DNA from: JACCZX01 sp963824935
GTDB lineage: Bacteria > Pseudomonadota > Gammaproteobacteria > Burkholderiales > Burkholderiaceae_F
Length of the DNA stretch: 64,000 nt
Direction of reading: 5' to 3'
Assembly (NCBI GenBank): GCA_963824935.1
Contig: CAWGRF010000009.1
Location: 1-64,000 of the forward strand
The position numbers and the translations under genes are program-made. Under the pieces are notes generated by a model. The model did not search any database. It had not been told where the DNA came from and was given only the letters and a program-made list of their open reading frames with translations. Positions 18,144 to 26,690 of this stretch are shown in pieces (within the stretch, counting starts at the first letter, position 1; each line of letters opens with the position of its first letter).

Positions 18144-18193
18144 CAGGGCCGTAGGTCAAGAGCGGGGTAGAGTTTTGTGCATGAAAGTAGAAC

Positions 18194-18253
18194 GTGTCAT
18201 TCGACAGTCGCCGGTGTCATTCGACAGTCGCCGGTGTTATCCGACAGCCGTGT
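18194..18253. repeat. Three 20-bp tandem units with TGTC-N4-GACA dyads
   Basis: Two identical 20-bp units (18194-18213 and 18214-18233) are followed by a diverged third (18234-18253). Each of the first two contains TGTCATTCGACA, a TGTC-N4-GACA inverted repeat, spaced exactly two helical turns apart; the third has TGTTATCCGACA. This could be a set of cooperative operator sites or the leftover end of an IS21-type element, whose termini carry multiple short repeats. Confidence 0.6.
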
Positions 18254-18284
18254 GATATCTAAAACACGTTAGCGAGACATAAGA

Positions 18285-20273
18285 GTGTCATCAATTATTC
18301 GGTCACTCGCACCTCTGCTCACCATTAGCACGATCCTCACGGCATGCGTTCAATTTGTGTCGCCTGACAATTCGAGCGAGTGGACGGCGTACGGACGAAA
18401 TGTCCAAGGTACGCGCTACCTCCCCGCATTGGGCATCACCCGTGACAATGTTCACCGGCTCGAGTTGGCATGGACTTATCGCACCGGTGAGGCAGATTCC
18501 CGTTTTGCGACCACCAAACCGACCGCGTTTGAAACAACACCCATCATCGTCGACGGGCTCATGTATCTGTCCACGCCTCTGGGACGAGTGATTGCTCTCG
18601 ACCCATCGACTGGTCGGGAGCGGTGGATATTCGATCCGCACATTCGCCGGGATATCCCTTACGGTGATTTCGCCAGCCGGGGCGTGTCGACGTGGCTGGA
18701 CGAGAAAGCACCGCTTGATGCTGCCTGCCGACGCACTATCTATGTGGCTACGGCGCAATCCCAGTTAATCGCTCTGAATGCGGCCGACGGACGGCCTTGC
18801 ACGAAGTTTGGTAGCAGCGGGATAGTGGACCTGAGGCAGGGATTGCGGATTCCGCCCTTCGAGACTCAAGCCTATACGGTGACATCGCCGCCCGTGGTGG
18901 CAAACGGCTTGGTGGTGGTTGGGTCGTCCATTGGCGACAACAGCCGCCCGAATCCTGCTAGTGGCGAAATCCGCGCGTTTGATGCGCGGACGGGTGCGCT
19001 GCGGTGGAGTTGGGATCCGATTCCGCAGAACCCGGCCGACCCGGCCTACGGTGAGTGGCGAGGTGACTTGGCCCACGGCACGGGCGCGGCAAACGCGTGG
19101 TCAGCGTTATCCGCTGATCCACAACGTGACCTCGTCTTCATTCCCACGTCGAGCCCGGCTCCGGATTATTACGGCGTTCTGCGTCTCGGGGATAACCGCC
19201 ACGCTAATTCAATCGTGGCGCTCAAGCTGTCGACCGGCGAGCGTGTGTGGACGTTCCAGACGGTGCACCACGATCTGTGGGACTACGACAACGCTGCCCC
19301 GCCGGCATTGGTGACGCTCACTCGCGATGGCGCCGAGATTCCGGCCGTGCTCCAGGCCACGAAGACAGGCATGCTATTCGTACTGAATCGGGAAACCGGT
19401 GAACCGATCTTTCCAGTCGAGGAGCGCTCTGTTCCCAAGAGCGACATTCCAGGCGAGGAAGCTGCTGCAACGCAGCCCTTCACTGCGCTGACCCCGCCAC
19501 TCAGTCCGCATCGGCTGGCTGCAGTAGACGCATGGGGAATAAACGACGCGGACCGCGAGACATGCCGAGCGGTGATCGATGGGCTGCGGAACGATGGGAT
19601 ATTTACCCCGCCGAGCACTCAAGGGACTTTGGTGCTTCCCTCAAACATCGGTGGAGCGCACTGGGGTGGCGTGGCTGTAGACCCCGTGCGGCAGATCGCC
19701 GTCGTGCCTGTCAACAGGATCGCTGCGATGGTGCAGTTGATTCCCCGTGCTGACTTCGATCGTGACCGCTTTCGGACAGAAGACACTCGTCTCGGCCACA
19801 ACTACGAATACAACAGGATGCTGGGCACGCCGTATGTCATGCGCCGACGCATCCTGCTCGGTCCTTCCGGTCTTCCGTGCTCGCCACCACCGTGGGGTAC
19901 GCTGGTCGCGGTTGATCTCAAGACTGGCAGGATTCGATGGGAAACGCCGCTTGGATCTTTTACGCGACCGTTAAGTCCGGAAATGGCCTCGCGTGTCAAA
20001 GAGGAATGGGGTTCCCCGAATCTTGGCGGTCCGATTGCAACGGCAGGCGGAGTCGTGTTCATTGGTGCTGCGCTGGATCGCTGGCTTCGTGCCTATGACA
20101 TCGAAACCGGTCGCGAACTCTGGCGCGGGCCGCTGCCCGAGAGCGCAAGAGCAACGCCCATGAGCTATCAGCTTCGTTCAGGTGAGCAGTTTGTGGTCAT
20201 TGCAGTCGGAGGGGGAGATCTATGGGGAAAGGAAGACCATCTCATAGCGTTCCGCCTGCCCAGTGCTCGCTAA
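18285..20273 (+). CDS. PQQ-dependent dehydrogenase (quinoprotein, glucose-dehydrogenase-like)
   Basis: A 662-residue eight-bladed propeller quinoprotein. Residues 1-21 form a signal with a lipobox-like ILTAC, so it is probably an exported lipoprotein. Propeller blades are visible as repeated ALDPSTGRERW, AFDARTGALRW, ALKLSTGERVW and AVDLKTGRIRW segments; LPCSPPPWGTLVAVDLKTG is typical of the membrane glucose dehydrogenase catalytic domain. The five-helix membrane anchor of Gcd is absent. It oxidises a sugar or alcohol in the periplasm using PQQ; the substrate is not readable. GTG start. Its stop codon lies inside an attC site and a GTTAGC core lies 17 bp before its start, so it may be an unusually large cassette gene. 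Confidence 0.85.
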   Translation: MSSIIRSLAPLLTISTILTACVQFVSPDNSSEWTAYGRNVQGTRYLPALGITRDNVHRLELAWTYRTGEADSRFATTKPTAFETTPIIVDGLMYLSTPLGRVIALDPSTGRERWIFDPHIRRDIPYGDFASRGVSTWLDEKAPLDAACRRTIYVATAQSQLIALNAADGRPCTKFGSSGIVDLRQGLRIPPFETQAYTVTSPPVVANGLVVVGSSIGDNSRPNPASGEIRAFDARTGALRWSWDPIPQNPADPAYGEWRGDLAHGTGAANAWSALSADPQRDLVFIPTSSPAPDYYGVLRLGDNRHANSIVALKLSTGERVWTFQTVHHDLWDYDNAAPPALVTLTRDGAEIPAVLQATKTGMLFVLNRETGEPIFPVEERSVPKSDIPGEEAAATQPFTALTPPLSPHRLAAVDAWGINDADRETCRAVIDGLRNDGIFTPPSTQGTLVLPSNIGGAHWGGVAVDPVRQIAVVPVNRIAAMVQLIPRADFDRDRFRTEDTRLGHNYEYNRMLGTPYVMRRRILLGPSGLPCSPPPWGTLVAVDLKTGRIRWETPLGSFTRPLSPEMASRVKEEWGSPNLGGPIATAGGVVFIGAALDRWLRAYDIETGRELWRGPLPESARATPMSYQLRSGEQFVVIAVGGGDLWGKEDHLIAFRLPSAR

Positions 20274-20355
20274 CAACCGGTTGCAGCGGACCGCGATGGA
20301 TAAAGTACCAAGAAGGGCTATGGGGCAGCGCGGCCGCTGAACCGGAACGTTAGCC
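20269..20355 (+). other. attC site 1
   Basis: Left core GCTAAC at 20269-20274 and right core GTTAGCC at 20349-20355. Inner arms CCGGTTGCAGCGGACCGC and GCGGCCGCTGAACCGG pair with one bulged base, as in attC sites. The left core contains the TAA stop of the PQQ dehydrogenase. Confidence 0.85.
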
Positions 20356-20372
20356 CGCTTCAGGAGCACGTA

Positions 20373-20923
<551 letters not shown>

Positions 20924-20955
20924 CATCGGGCCCTCTCCACCCCTCGAACATCGCA

Positions 20956-21553
20956 ATGTCGAAGGTTGTCGCAATCATGTCCATGTCGCTCGACGGCTAC
21001 GTCGCCGACAAGAACGATGGCGTGGCCGAAGTGTTCGACTGGTACTTCAACTCGGGGGACGTCGAAATCCACACCGGAGGGGTCGGACCCCATGACGTTC
21101 AAGGTGTCCGGGCCGAGCGCCGAGCACCTTCGCGGTCTCATCTCCGGACTTGGTGCCATGCTCACCGGTCGACGCACTTTCGACAAGGCGGAAGGCTGGG
21201 GCGGAAATCACGCTTGGGGACCAGCATTCGTCCTTACCCACCACATCCCCGCCGGATGGCCGCGACCCAACTCGACTGTCCACTTCGTGACCGACGGCAT
21301 CGAAAGCGCCGTGAACCAAGCCAAGGCCGCCGCCGCCGGGAAGTCCGTTGGGGTCCACGGCGCTGACACCATCCAGCAGCTCCTGAATGCTGGCCTCCTC
21401 GACGAAATCCACGTCGACATCGCGGCGCTTCTTCTTGGCTCCGGAGTTCGACTCTTCGACCACCTCGCCGGCACGCCAGCCGTCCTTGGCAACCCGACGG
21501 TGATCCCGGGCGTCGGCGTTACACACCTGCGCTACCCAGTACGCAAGGCGTAG
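20956..21553 (+). CDS. Second RibD C-terminal domain/dihydrofolate reductase-like protein, one frame break
   Basis: About 199 residues. MSKVVAIMSMSLDGYVADKN opens the family fold; the frame changes at a GGGG/CCCC-rich stretch near 21085, after which MTFKVSGPSAEHLRG, GAMLTGRRTFDKAEGWGG, VGVHGADTIQQLLNAGLLDE and LLLGSGVRLFDHLAG follow, typical of the dihydrofolate reductase family protein group. The homopolymer at the break favours a sequencing indel. No attC separates it from the preceding homolog (33 bp gap), so this is a two-gene cassette. Confidence 0.8.
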
Positions 21554-21648
21554 TCCTACCCCACACCTTTCTCGCCCGGCGGTGAGCTTTGTCTCGATGA
21601 GACGTTCACGCGCGAGGGCGCCAACGACGTGTCCACAAGTAGCGCGCC

Positions 21649-21732
21649 GCCCAACCCGCCGTTGCAGCGGACGACCGCGTCGGTCGCTGCGCTCCCTCTC
21701 GCGTTCGCCGCTGAACGCCCCTATCGTTAGGC
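21649..21732 (+). other. attC site 2
   Basis: Left core GCCCAAC at 21649-21655, right core GTTAGGC at 21726-21732. Inner arms GTTGCAGCGGACGACCGCG and GCGTTCGCCGCTGAACGC show the usual imperfect pairing. The inner block is nearly identical to attC site 1. Confidence 0.88.
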
Positions 21733-21777
21733 AACACACGTCGTGCGCCGCGTGAGTCTGCGGGCACAATCGTGCAA

Positions 21778-22347
21778 ATGATCTCCCCGGCTCTTGAGCG
21801 CTTCATTTCCCAAGCTGCTGTGCGGAGCCGCGAGCAGGCCGACCCAGCAGACTGCGTACTCGCTCTCGCACCACTGATGCTCGATCTCATCGAACAGGCC
21901 GGTACGTTTCTCGAGCCACAGCACTACCGGAGTGACCCTCAGAGCTACGCGCGAAACCTCGTCTATGACGCTGCTGATGAAAGCCTGTCGCTGTATTCGA
22001 TCGTCTGGCTCCCTGGCCAATGGACGCCTGTTCACGATCACGGAAGCTGGGGCGTGGTCGGCGTGATCGAAGGAGTTCTGGAAGAGCGCAGCTACGTACG
22101 ACTCTCGCCGGATCGAGGCGCTGATACAGATATCGACCTCGCACGCGGCGGTACTGTGTTGCTGCGGCATGGCGCGGTCACGAGCTTCGTTCCAAACCCC
22201 GATCACATTCACGTCACTGGAGTTCCGTTGGAACGGCCCCGAGCAGTCAGCCTGCACCTCTACGGACGCATGATGAGCGACTTCAACATATACGATGTTG
22301 GCGCACGGACACGTCGGCGCATCAACGTTGCTCACAACGAGAGCTGA
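21778..22347 (+). CDS. Cupin-fold cysteine dioxygenase-like protein
   Basis: A 189-residue cupin with WTPVHDHGSWGVVGVIEGVL (the HxH pair that binds iron) and later PDHIHVTGV supplying the third His, plus AVSLHLYGRMM. This is the arrangement in bacterial cysteine dioxygenase/3-mercaptopropionate dioxygenase proteins of about 190 residues. They oxidise a thiol to a sulfinate with O2 and ferrous iron. Substrate choice cannot be fixed by eye. An alternative GTG start lies 6 nt upstream. Cassette gene between attC site 2 and a degenerate site. Confidence 0.8.
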   Translation: MISPALERFISQAAVRSREQADPADCVLALAPLMLDLIEQAGTFLEPQHYRSDPQSYARNLVYDAADESLSLYSIVWLPGQWTPVHDHGSWGVVGVIEGVLEERSYVRLSPDRGADTDIDLARGGTVLLRHGAVTSFVPNPDHIHVTGVPLERPRAVSLHLYGRMMSDFNIYDVGARTRRRINVAHNES

Positions 22348-22381
22348 GCGCTGGAGCCAGTGCCGCCAGTCCAGCAGTGAC

Positions 22382-22443
22382 GCCTAACGATCACCTGATG
22401 TGCGGGCTGAGAACGTGGGCCTGGCGTCACGAAGGAGTTGGGT
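22382..22443 (+). other. Degenerate attC site
   Basis: A good left core GCCTAAC (22382-22388) and a weak right core GTTGGGT (22437-22443) flank a stretch with poor arm pairing. An 8-bp inverted repeat GTGACGCC/GGCGTCAC spans part of it. It falls exactly between two cassette genes, which is why I keep it. Confidence 0.45.
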
Positions 22444-22450
22444 CATTCGC

Positions 22451-23677
22451 ATGATCAGAGGCTCGCGGGCTGCAAACATACCGCTCGCCTTGATCGTATG
22501 GGGTGCGATCGGAATCGCGCTCAACGTTGGGCTGGCACGATTCACCTACGGCGTCATGCTGCCATCGATCCGGCGCGACCTGGGAATCAGCTATCTTGGC
22601 AGCGGCAGCCTCAATGCCGTGCATCTTGCCGGCTACCTGATAGGCACGCTTGCCGCACCCTCGCTCATGTCCCGCATGGGGTCATCGAGGCTCTCCAAGT
22701 GGGCCCACCTGCTGGTCGCGACCGGCGCTGTCCTGTGCGCCGTTGCGCCAGGGACGATCTGGGCCGGCTCGATCGTGCTGGGCACAGGTCGCGTATTCAC
22801 CGGTCTCGGCGCTGGCGCCGGAATCGTTGCCATCCTGGTCGTGGTTTTCGCAGCAGTCTCGGCGGCACAGCGCCCGCTGGCGAGCGCAGTGGTTTGGTCC
22901 GGCATGGGGGTGTCAGTCGTACTCAGCGGGCTCGCCATCTCGCTCCTGCTCGAGACGGCCGATGGCTGGCGGATCGCGTTCGCGCTCTCGGCGCTGCTGG
23001 CTCTGGCCGTGGCGTTCTCGTTTGCGCCTGCGCACGGGCAACCCGCCGAACAGGCGGTGGATCCAAGCAGCCAAGATGGGGACTTCGTCACTCGCCAGTT
23101 CTTAACGAAACATTGGGTGTACTTGATTCTCGGCTACCTGATGTTCGGCATAGCGTACGTCGCCTATTCGACCTTTGCGGGTACCCAAATGGCAGCCATG
23201 AAGGCACCGATCCTCGTAGTCGGGCTTACCTGGGTCGGATTCGGATGCGCGGCGATCCTTGGCGCGGCGCTGACTGTGCCGATCGTGGGCTCGTCACGAC
23301 TGAAGCAGTTTGCTCTGGCTGCTTCACTGGGCTCCGGTGCAGTGGGGGCATGGGTCGCCGGAATGGGCACATCTGAGTCAGCGATCATCGGGGCTCTGCT
23401 GGTGGGATTGGGTATTGCAGCCACGCCGACGATCGTCAGTGCCTGTACCCGCGATCGCTGCAGCGCGGCCGATTACCCGAAGATGTTCAGCTTGGCAACG
23501 GCCGCGCTCGGCATCGGACAACTGATCGGGCCCGTTGCGGGCGGCGCTCTGGCCGACCGTTACGGAACGGGGGTCGTCCCGTTCTTTGCAGCGGCTTGCT
23601 ATGGCGTTGCCGCGCTGCTGGCGCTGGCGGATACCTTGTCGTCACGCGCATACCCAGCGAGGAGGCGTGCGACCTAA
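22451..23677 (+). CDS. YbfB/YjiJ family MFS transporter
   Basis: A 408-residue polytopic protein with about 12 hydrophobic segments. The opening GIALNVGLARFTYGVMLPSI and later LSALLALAVAFSFA are typical of the YbfB/YjiJ subfamily (arginine in helix 1 followed by F-YG--LP). Substrate unknown for the family. ATG 22451 chosen because the membrane domain begins right after it; AAGGAG lies 14 nt upstream, which is long. The stop TAA lies inside the left core of the next attC. Confidence 0.85.
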   Translation: MIRGSRAANIPLALIVWGAIGIALNVGLARFTYGVMLPSIRRDLGISYLGSGSLNAVHLAGYLIGTLAAPSLMSRMGSSRLSKWAHLLVATGAVLCAVAPGTIWAGSIVLGTGRVFTGLGAGAGIVAILVVVFAAVSAAQRPLASAVVWSGMGVSVVLSGLAISLLLETADGWRIAFALSALLALAVAFSFAPAHGQPAEQAVDPSSQDGDFVTRQFLTKHWVYLILGYLMFGIAYVAYSTFAGTQMAAMKAPILVVGLTWVGFGCAAILGAALTVPIVGSSRLKQFALAASLGSGAVGAWVAGMGTSESAIIGALLVGLGIAATPTIVSACTRDRCSAADYPKMFSLATAALGIGQLIGPVAGGALADRYGTGVVPFFAAACYGVAALLALADTLSSRAYPARRRAT

Positions 23678-23759
23678 CCGTTCGTTCCACTCGACGTGCT
23701 ACGGCTGGCTGTGCCAGCCTTCGCCCGCGGGTGAACTCAAAACGCACTGGCCGTGATGG

Positions 23760-24236
23760 ACCGGCTACTGCCACGATGCGCTAACGCATCGCAGCGCCTT
23801 GGCGCACCATTTCGATGGTAGGCCAAAGATTCCTTCGGTCGATCGACCGCTTCGCAGATTGCTGCGGCATCGTTGCCATCGTTTTTCTGATTCTTGCGAT
23901 AGGGCACGATGAACTTGGGCGCCATGATGCGAGCGTCGTGGCCCAGTGCCTGCAGCGTGCGTGCGAGCGCGTGGGCTCCTGAGCAGGCCTCCATCCCGAC
24001 CCGGCAGGCCGGTAGCTGCGCCATCAACTCAAGCACCTTGCTGCGGCTCAAGCTCTTGCGTAGCACTGCCTTGCCGTGCGCATCGACGCCGTGCACACTC
24101 AGAACGTTCTTTGCCAGATCGATCCCAACGGTCGTAATCTCACTCATGACTGCCTCTCCTGAAGTGATGTTGAACACATCCACCTCAACGATCGCACTAC
24201 CCGCGACACTCCGGGTAGGGGCAGTCCATATCATTC
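23760..24236 (-). mobile_element. Truncated IS110-family (IS1111 group-like) element
   Basis: Contains the first about 100 codons of an IS110-type transposase on the minus strand and about 90 bp of its upstream end reaching exactly to an attC right core. TGGACTGCCCCTACCC at the right end (minus strand) is a possible subterminal repeat, with a weaker partner near 23757-23772. IS1111-group elements are known to target attC sites. Here the element has lost the C-terminal two thirds of its transposase. Confidence 0.7.
23845..24147 (-). pseudogene. IS110 family transposase, N-terminal fragment
   Basis: About 101 residues beginning MSEITTVGIDLAKNVLSVHG, with GMEACSGAHALARTLQALGH, APKFIVPYRKNQKNDGNDA and ICEAV. 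The acidic residues of the RuvC-like DEDD domain are present (GID, GME and the NDGND pair). Homology stops after ICEAV and the serine recombinase-like C-terminal domain is missing, so the fragment cannot transpose. Confidence 0.85.
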
Positions 24237-24262
24237 GTTAGGGGTCAGAAGGGGTAGTCGTC

Positions 24263-24346
24263 GTGATAGAGAAGAAATCCCTAGCCGACATTCTGAAGCG
24301 GGTTACCTACCTGCCCAACCGAACCATGCGGCTCAAGGTCGCATGA
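24263..24346 (+). CDS. Possible 27-residue leader ORF coupled to the SGNH gene
   Basis: GTG-started ORF VIEKKSLADILKRVTYLPNR ending KVA; its TGA overlaps the ATG of the SGNH hydrolase (ATGA). GAAGGGG lies about 7-10 nt before the GTG. It may be a leader that couples translation, the tail of a lost cassette gene, or chance. No family recognised. Confidence 0.3.
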   Translation: MIEKKSLADILKRVTYLPNRTMRLKVA

Positions 24347-24963
24347 AAACTATCCTGTGCTATGGAGATTCGATCACTTGGGGATTCAACCCTGTGGATG
24401 GAAGTCGATTCCCCTTTGAGCAGCGCTGGCCCGGTGTTCTGCAAGCCGCGCTCGGCAGCAACTACCGCGTCATCGAGGAAGGCCTCAGCGGTCGCACCGT
24501 CGCCACCGATTCCTGGATACTGCCGCATCGCGACGGCCGATCCATGCTTGCCCCACTGCTCGAGACGCACGCTCCACTCGACTGGGTGATCATCCTCCTC
24601 GGCACAAACGACTGCGGGCCGACTTATCGTCGCGACGTCGGCGAAATCGCGTTCGGCTGTGCCACGCTGCTTTGGACGGTACAGAAGTCGTTCGCTGGGC
24701 CACCCGGCGGAGTTCCGCAGATGCTGCTCGTCTCACCGCCGCCCTTCGGCAAGTTCTCGCCGTTCATGGAGCTTTTCTTTCGGGGCGGCGAAGCGACCGG
24801 CCGCGGACTGGCGACCGCGTACGCCACCGTCGCAGAGGCGTGCGGCGCGCGTTTCTTCGATGCGGGGAGTGTTCTACCTCCCGGGCCAGTCGATGGCGTG
24901 CATCCCGATAGGGACGGCCAACGGCGGCTCGGCGAAGCGATCGCAAAGGCAATAACGGGATGA
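24343..24963 (+). CDS. SGNH/GDSL-family hydrolase
   Basis: A 206-residue esterase of the SGNH fold. Block I: ILCYGDSITWGF (catalytic Ser in GDS). Block II Gly in IEEGLSGRTV. Block III: LGTNDCGP (Asn). Block V: DGVHPDRDGQRR (Asp and His). This arrangement resembles arylesterase/acyl-CoA thioesterase-type proteins and carbohydrate esterases; substrate unknown. No signal peptide, so probably cytoplasmic. Cassette gene bounded by an IS-split attC and attC at 24974. Confidence 0.88.
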   Translation: MKTILCYGDSITWGFNPVDGSRFPFEQRWPGVLQAALGSNYRVIEEGLSGRTVATDSWILPHRDGRSMLAPLLETHAPLDWVIILLGTNDCGPTYRRDVGEIAFGCATLLWTVQKSFAGPPGGVPQMLLVSPPPFGKFSPFMELFFRGGEATGRGLATAYATVAEACGARFFDAGSVLPPGPVDGVHPDRDGQRRLGEAIAKAITG

Positions 24964-24973
24964 GCTTGTGGCC

Positions 24974-25018
24974 GCCCAACCAACCGATGCAACGGACCGC
25001 TGATCGGGAACGTTATGC
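24974..25018 (+). other. attC site (short form)
   Basis: Left core GCCCAAC 24974-24980 and right core GTTATGC 25012-25018 only 45 bp end to end. The arms CCGATGCAACGG and CCGCTGATCGG pair with the bulged bases expected of the attC bottom strand. It lacks the variable terminal structure of longer sites. Confidence 0.82.
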
Positions 25019-25048
25019 GGCATCGATAGTGGACAACGGACGAGCTCG

Positions 25049-25882
25049 ATGAATACCGATCGCGAAGTCGCCGCGCACTACAGCCGGGGCAGTCTTCTCT
25101 CTCGCCTGAACGCGGCGTTAACGGAGGATGGTGTCGATCCCGATCACCCCAGCATGGACGCGCTGGCGCCCTATGATCAGTTTCATGGTCGCGGCCTGGA
25201 GGCGACGCTGGAAATTGCCGGACTGATGCAAGCCGGCCCAGCCGACCACATTCTTGATATCGGCAGTGGCATCGGCGGGCCCGCTCGCTACTTCGCAAAC
25301 CGCTTCGGCTGCAGAGTCACCGGGATCGATCTGACGCCCGAATTCTGCGACGTTGCCCACCATCTCACGCGCTTGCTCAATCTCGAGGACAGGATCACGT
25401 TCGAAGTCGGCGATGCTCTAGCGATGCCATTTGCCAATGCCAGCTTCGACGGCGCTTACTCGATGAATGTTTCCATGAACATCGCCGATAAGAGTGCCTT
25501 CTATCGTGAGATTCGCCGAGTGCTCAAGCCGGGTGCCTGGCTGGTGCTCTCGGAGATCGCAAAGGGCGATGGCGGGGAGCTGGACTATCCAACACCCTGG
25601 GCGAGCAGCGCGCGCACCAGTTTCCTGTCGACGCCAGAGGAGACGCGGCGCGGCTTGTCGGGAGCGGGATTCGACGTCATTCGGTTGCACAGCACTCTGG
25701 AGGAAGCACGCGCGTATAGCGCCCGCGCGCGGGCGATGGTCGAGCGCGGCGAGAAACCGCCGCATCGCGCGGTCATGCTGATCCACGGTGAGATCGCAAC
25801 GCCGGCGCTGGCGAACACGTCACGCGGTCTTTTGGAGGGGCGAATTGTTCCCATCGAAGTTCTTAGCCGAAAGCGGCAATAG
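25049..25882 (+). CDS. Class I SAM-dependent methyltransferase
   Basis: A 277-residue methyltransferase. Motif I is ILDIGSGIGGPARYFANRFG (about 65-85), then GIDLTPEFC, and post-motif SMNVSMNIADKSAFYREIRR and VLKPGAWLVLSE. The layout resembles the UbiE/Erg6/sarcosine-type small-molecule methyltransferases. Acceptor unknown. Cassette gene between attC sites at 24974 and 25919. Confidence 0.88.
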   Translation: MNTDREVAAHYSRGSLLSRLNAALTEDGVDPDHPSMDALAPYDQFHGRGLEATLEIAGLMQAGPADHILDIGSGIGGPARYFANRFGCRVTGIDLTPEFCDVAHHLTRLLNLEDRITFEVGDALAMPFANASFDGAYSMNVSMNIADKSAFYREIRRVLKPGAWLVLSEIAKGDGGELDYPTPWASSARTSFLSTPEETRRGLSGAGFDVIRLHSTLEEARAYSARARAMVERGEKPPHRAVMLIHGEIATPALANTSRGLLEGRIVPIEVLSRKRQ

Positions 25883-25918
25883 AATTCTTCGACGCCGGGC
25901 GTGCAGGCATGCCATGCC

Positions 25919-25974
25919 GCATAACAAGCTAATCGAACCGACGCGTAACCGCGCGGCTCATTGCAACGTTAGGG
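25919..25974 (+). other. attC site
   Basis: Left core GCATAAC 25919-25925, right core GTTAGGG 25968-25974. Arms GCTAATCGAACCGACGCG and CGCGCGGCTCATTGC pair with mismatches. This is a different attC sequence group from sites 1 and 2. Confidence 0.8.
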
Positions 25975-26037
25975 GCCAATGTAAGAGTCGGCGCAGCGGC
26001 GGCGATGGCTCTGGCCTACCTTTGTACGAGGTGATGG

Positions 26038-26502
26038 ATGTCAAAGATCGATAACGACCAGATTGTTGGTGTATTGAATCGATTGCTCGAGGTGGAGTTG
26101 GCCGGCGTTGTGCGCTATACGCACTATTCCCTCCTCGTCTTTGGCTTCGGTCGCATTCCAATCGTTTCGTGGCTGCGCGAACAGGCGAACGAATCGTTGC
26201 TGCATGCCCAACAGGTCGGGGAATGGATTACCACGCTCGGAGCCTATCCATCGCTGGCGATCGGTCCCCTTTTGGACTCACACAAACATGACATCGCTGC
26301 GATGCTTCGCGAATCATTAGAAGCCGAGGGCGACGCGCTCAAGCTATATCGGGAGTTGCTCGCGCTGGTTGAAGGACGCTTCGTGGCGTTGGAGGAGTTC
26401 GCACGACAGATGATCTACGCCGAGGAGTTGCATTCCGCAGAAGTGGACAAGATGCTACGGAAACCGGGGGAACTTGCGCCTTTTTCGCAACGTCCGGGCT
26501 AG
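26038..26502 (+). CDS. Bacterioferritin-like protein
   Basis: A 154-residue four-helix ferritin: LNRLLEVELAGVVRYTHYSL (Glu of helix A), REQANESLLHAQQVGEW (E and H of helix B), LYRELLALVEG and YAEELHSAEVDKMLR (E and H of helix D) supply the diiron ligands of bacterioferritin. It stores iron or detoxifies H2O2/Fe(II). Cassette gene. The start ATG at 26038 gives the usual Bfr length; an upstream ATG at 26032 is out of frame. Confidence 0.85.
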   Translation: MSKIDNDQIVGVLNRLLEVELAGVVRYTHYSLLVFGFGRIPIVSWLREQANESLLHAQQVGEWITTLGAYPSLAIGPLLDSHKHDIAAMLRESLEAEGDALKLYRELLALVEGRFVALEEFARQMIYAEELHSAEVDKMLRKPGELAPFSQRPG

Positions 26503-26526
26503 TACGCGGCAGTCTGTGAAACTGAT

Positions 26527-26606
26527 GCCTAACCGCTCGGTGAACACGGACGCCCCGCCGGCAGCGCTTCGCGCCCGCCGCGTGCCGCCGGTTACCTTCA
26601 TTGGGC
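26527..26606 (+). other. attC site with altered right core
   Basis: Left core GCCTAAC 26527-26533. Right core reads ATTGGGC at 26600-26606, i.e. GTTGGGC with the first base changed. Arms with GGTGAAC and GGTTACC and a GC-rich stem between support an attC. The changed base is at the recombination point, so the site may be inactive. Confidence 0.6.
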
Positions 26607-26690
26607 GGCAGCGAGACTGATCGCCTGCCTGGTCGCGAGCGCGCAGCCGAAGAAGTCGTGGTCACGGTCGAACAGTTGGAGCGAAATCCC

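Larger units (their letters stand above)
17910..18284. other. 375-bp spacer between amrB and the cassette array
   Basis: No gene is visible in this spacer. It holds a 16-bp perfect palindrome (18029-18044), a LexA-box-like sequence (18124-18143), three 20-bp tandem units (18194-18253) and a GTTAGC core (18268-18273) just before the PQQ dehydrogenase. This is the position where an integron would carry its integrase promoter and attI site, but no integrase reading frame exists on either strand here. Confidence 0.6.
23672..24243 (+). other. attC site split by an IS110/IS1111-type remnant
   Basis: The left core ACCTAAC (23672-23678) ends the MFS cassette, but the matching right core, GTTAGGG at 24237-24243, lies 560 bp further on. 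The material between is a truncated IS110-family element. Full attC sites here are 45-87 bp, so the insertion accounts for the spacing. Confidence 0.7.

Noticed and set aside
23737..23844. Continuation of the IS110 transposase after ICEAV
   Set aside because: The codons that follow do not match IS110 proteins; the similarity stops abruptly, so the fragment was ended at 23845.
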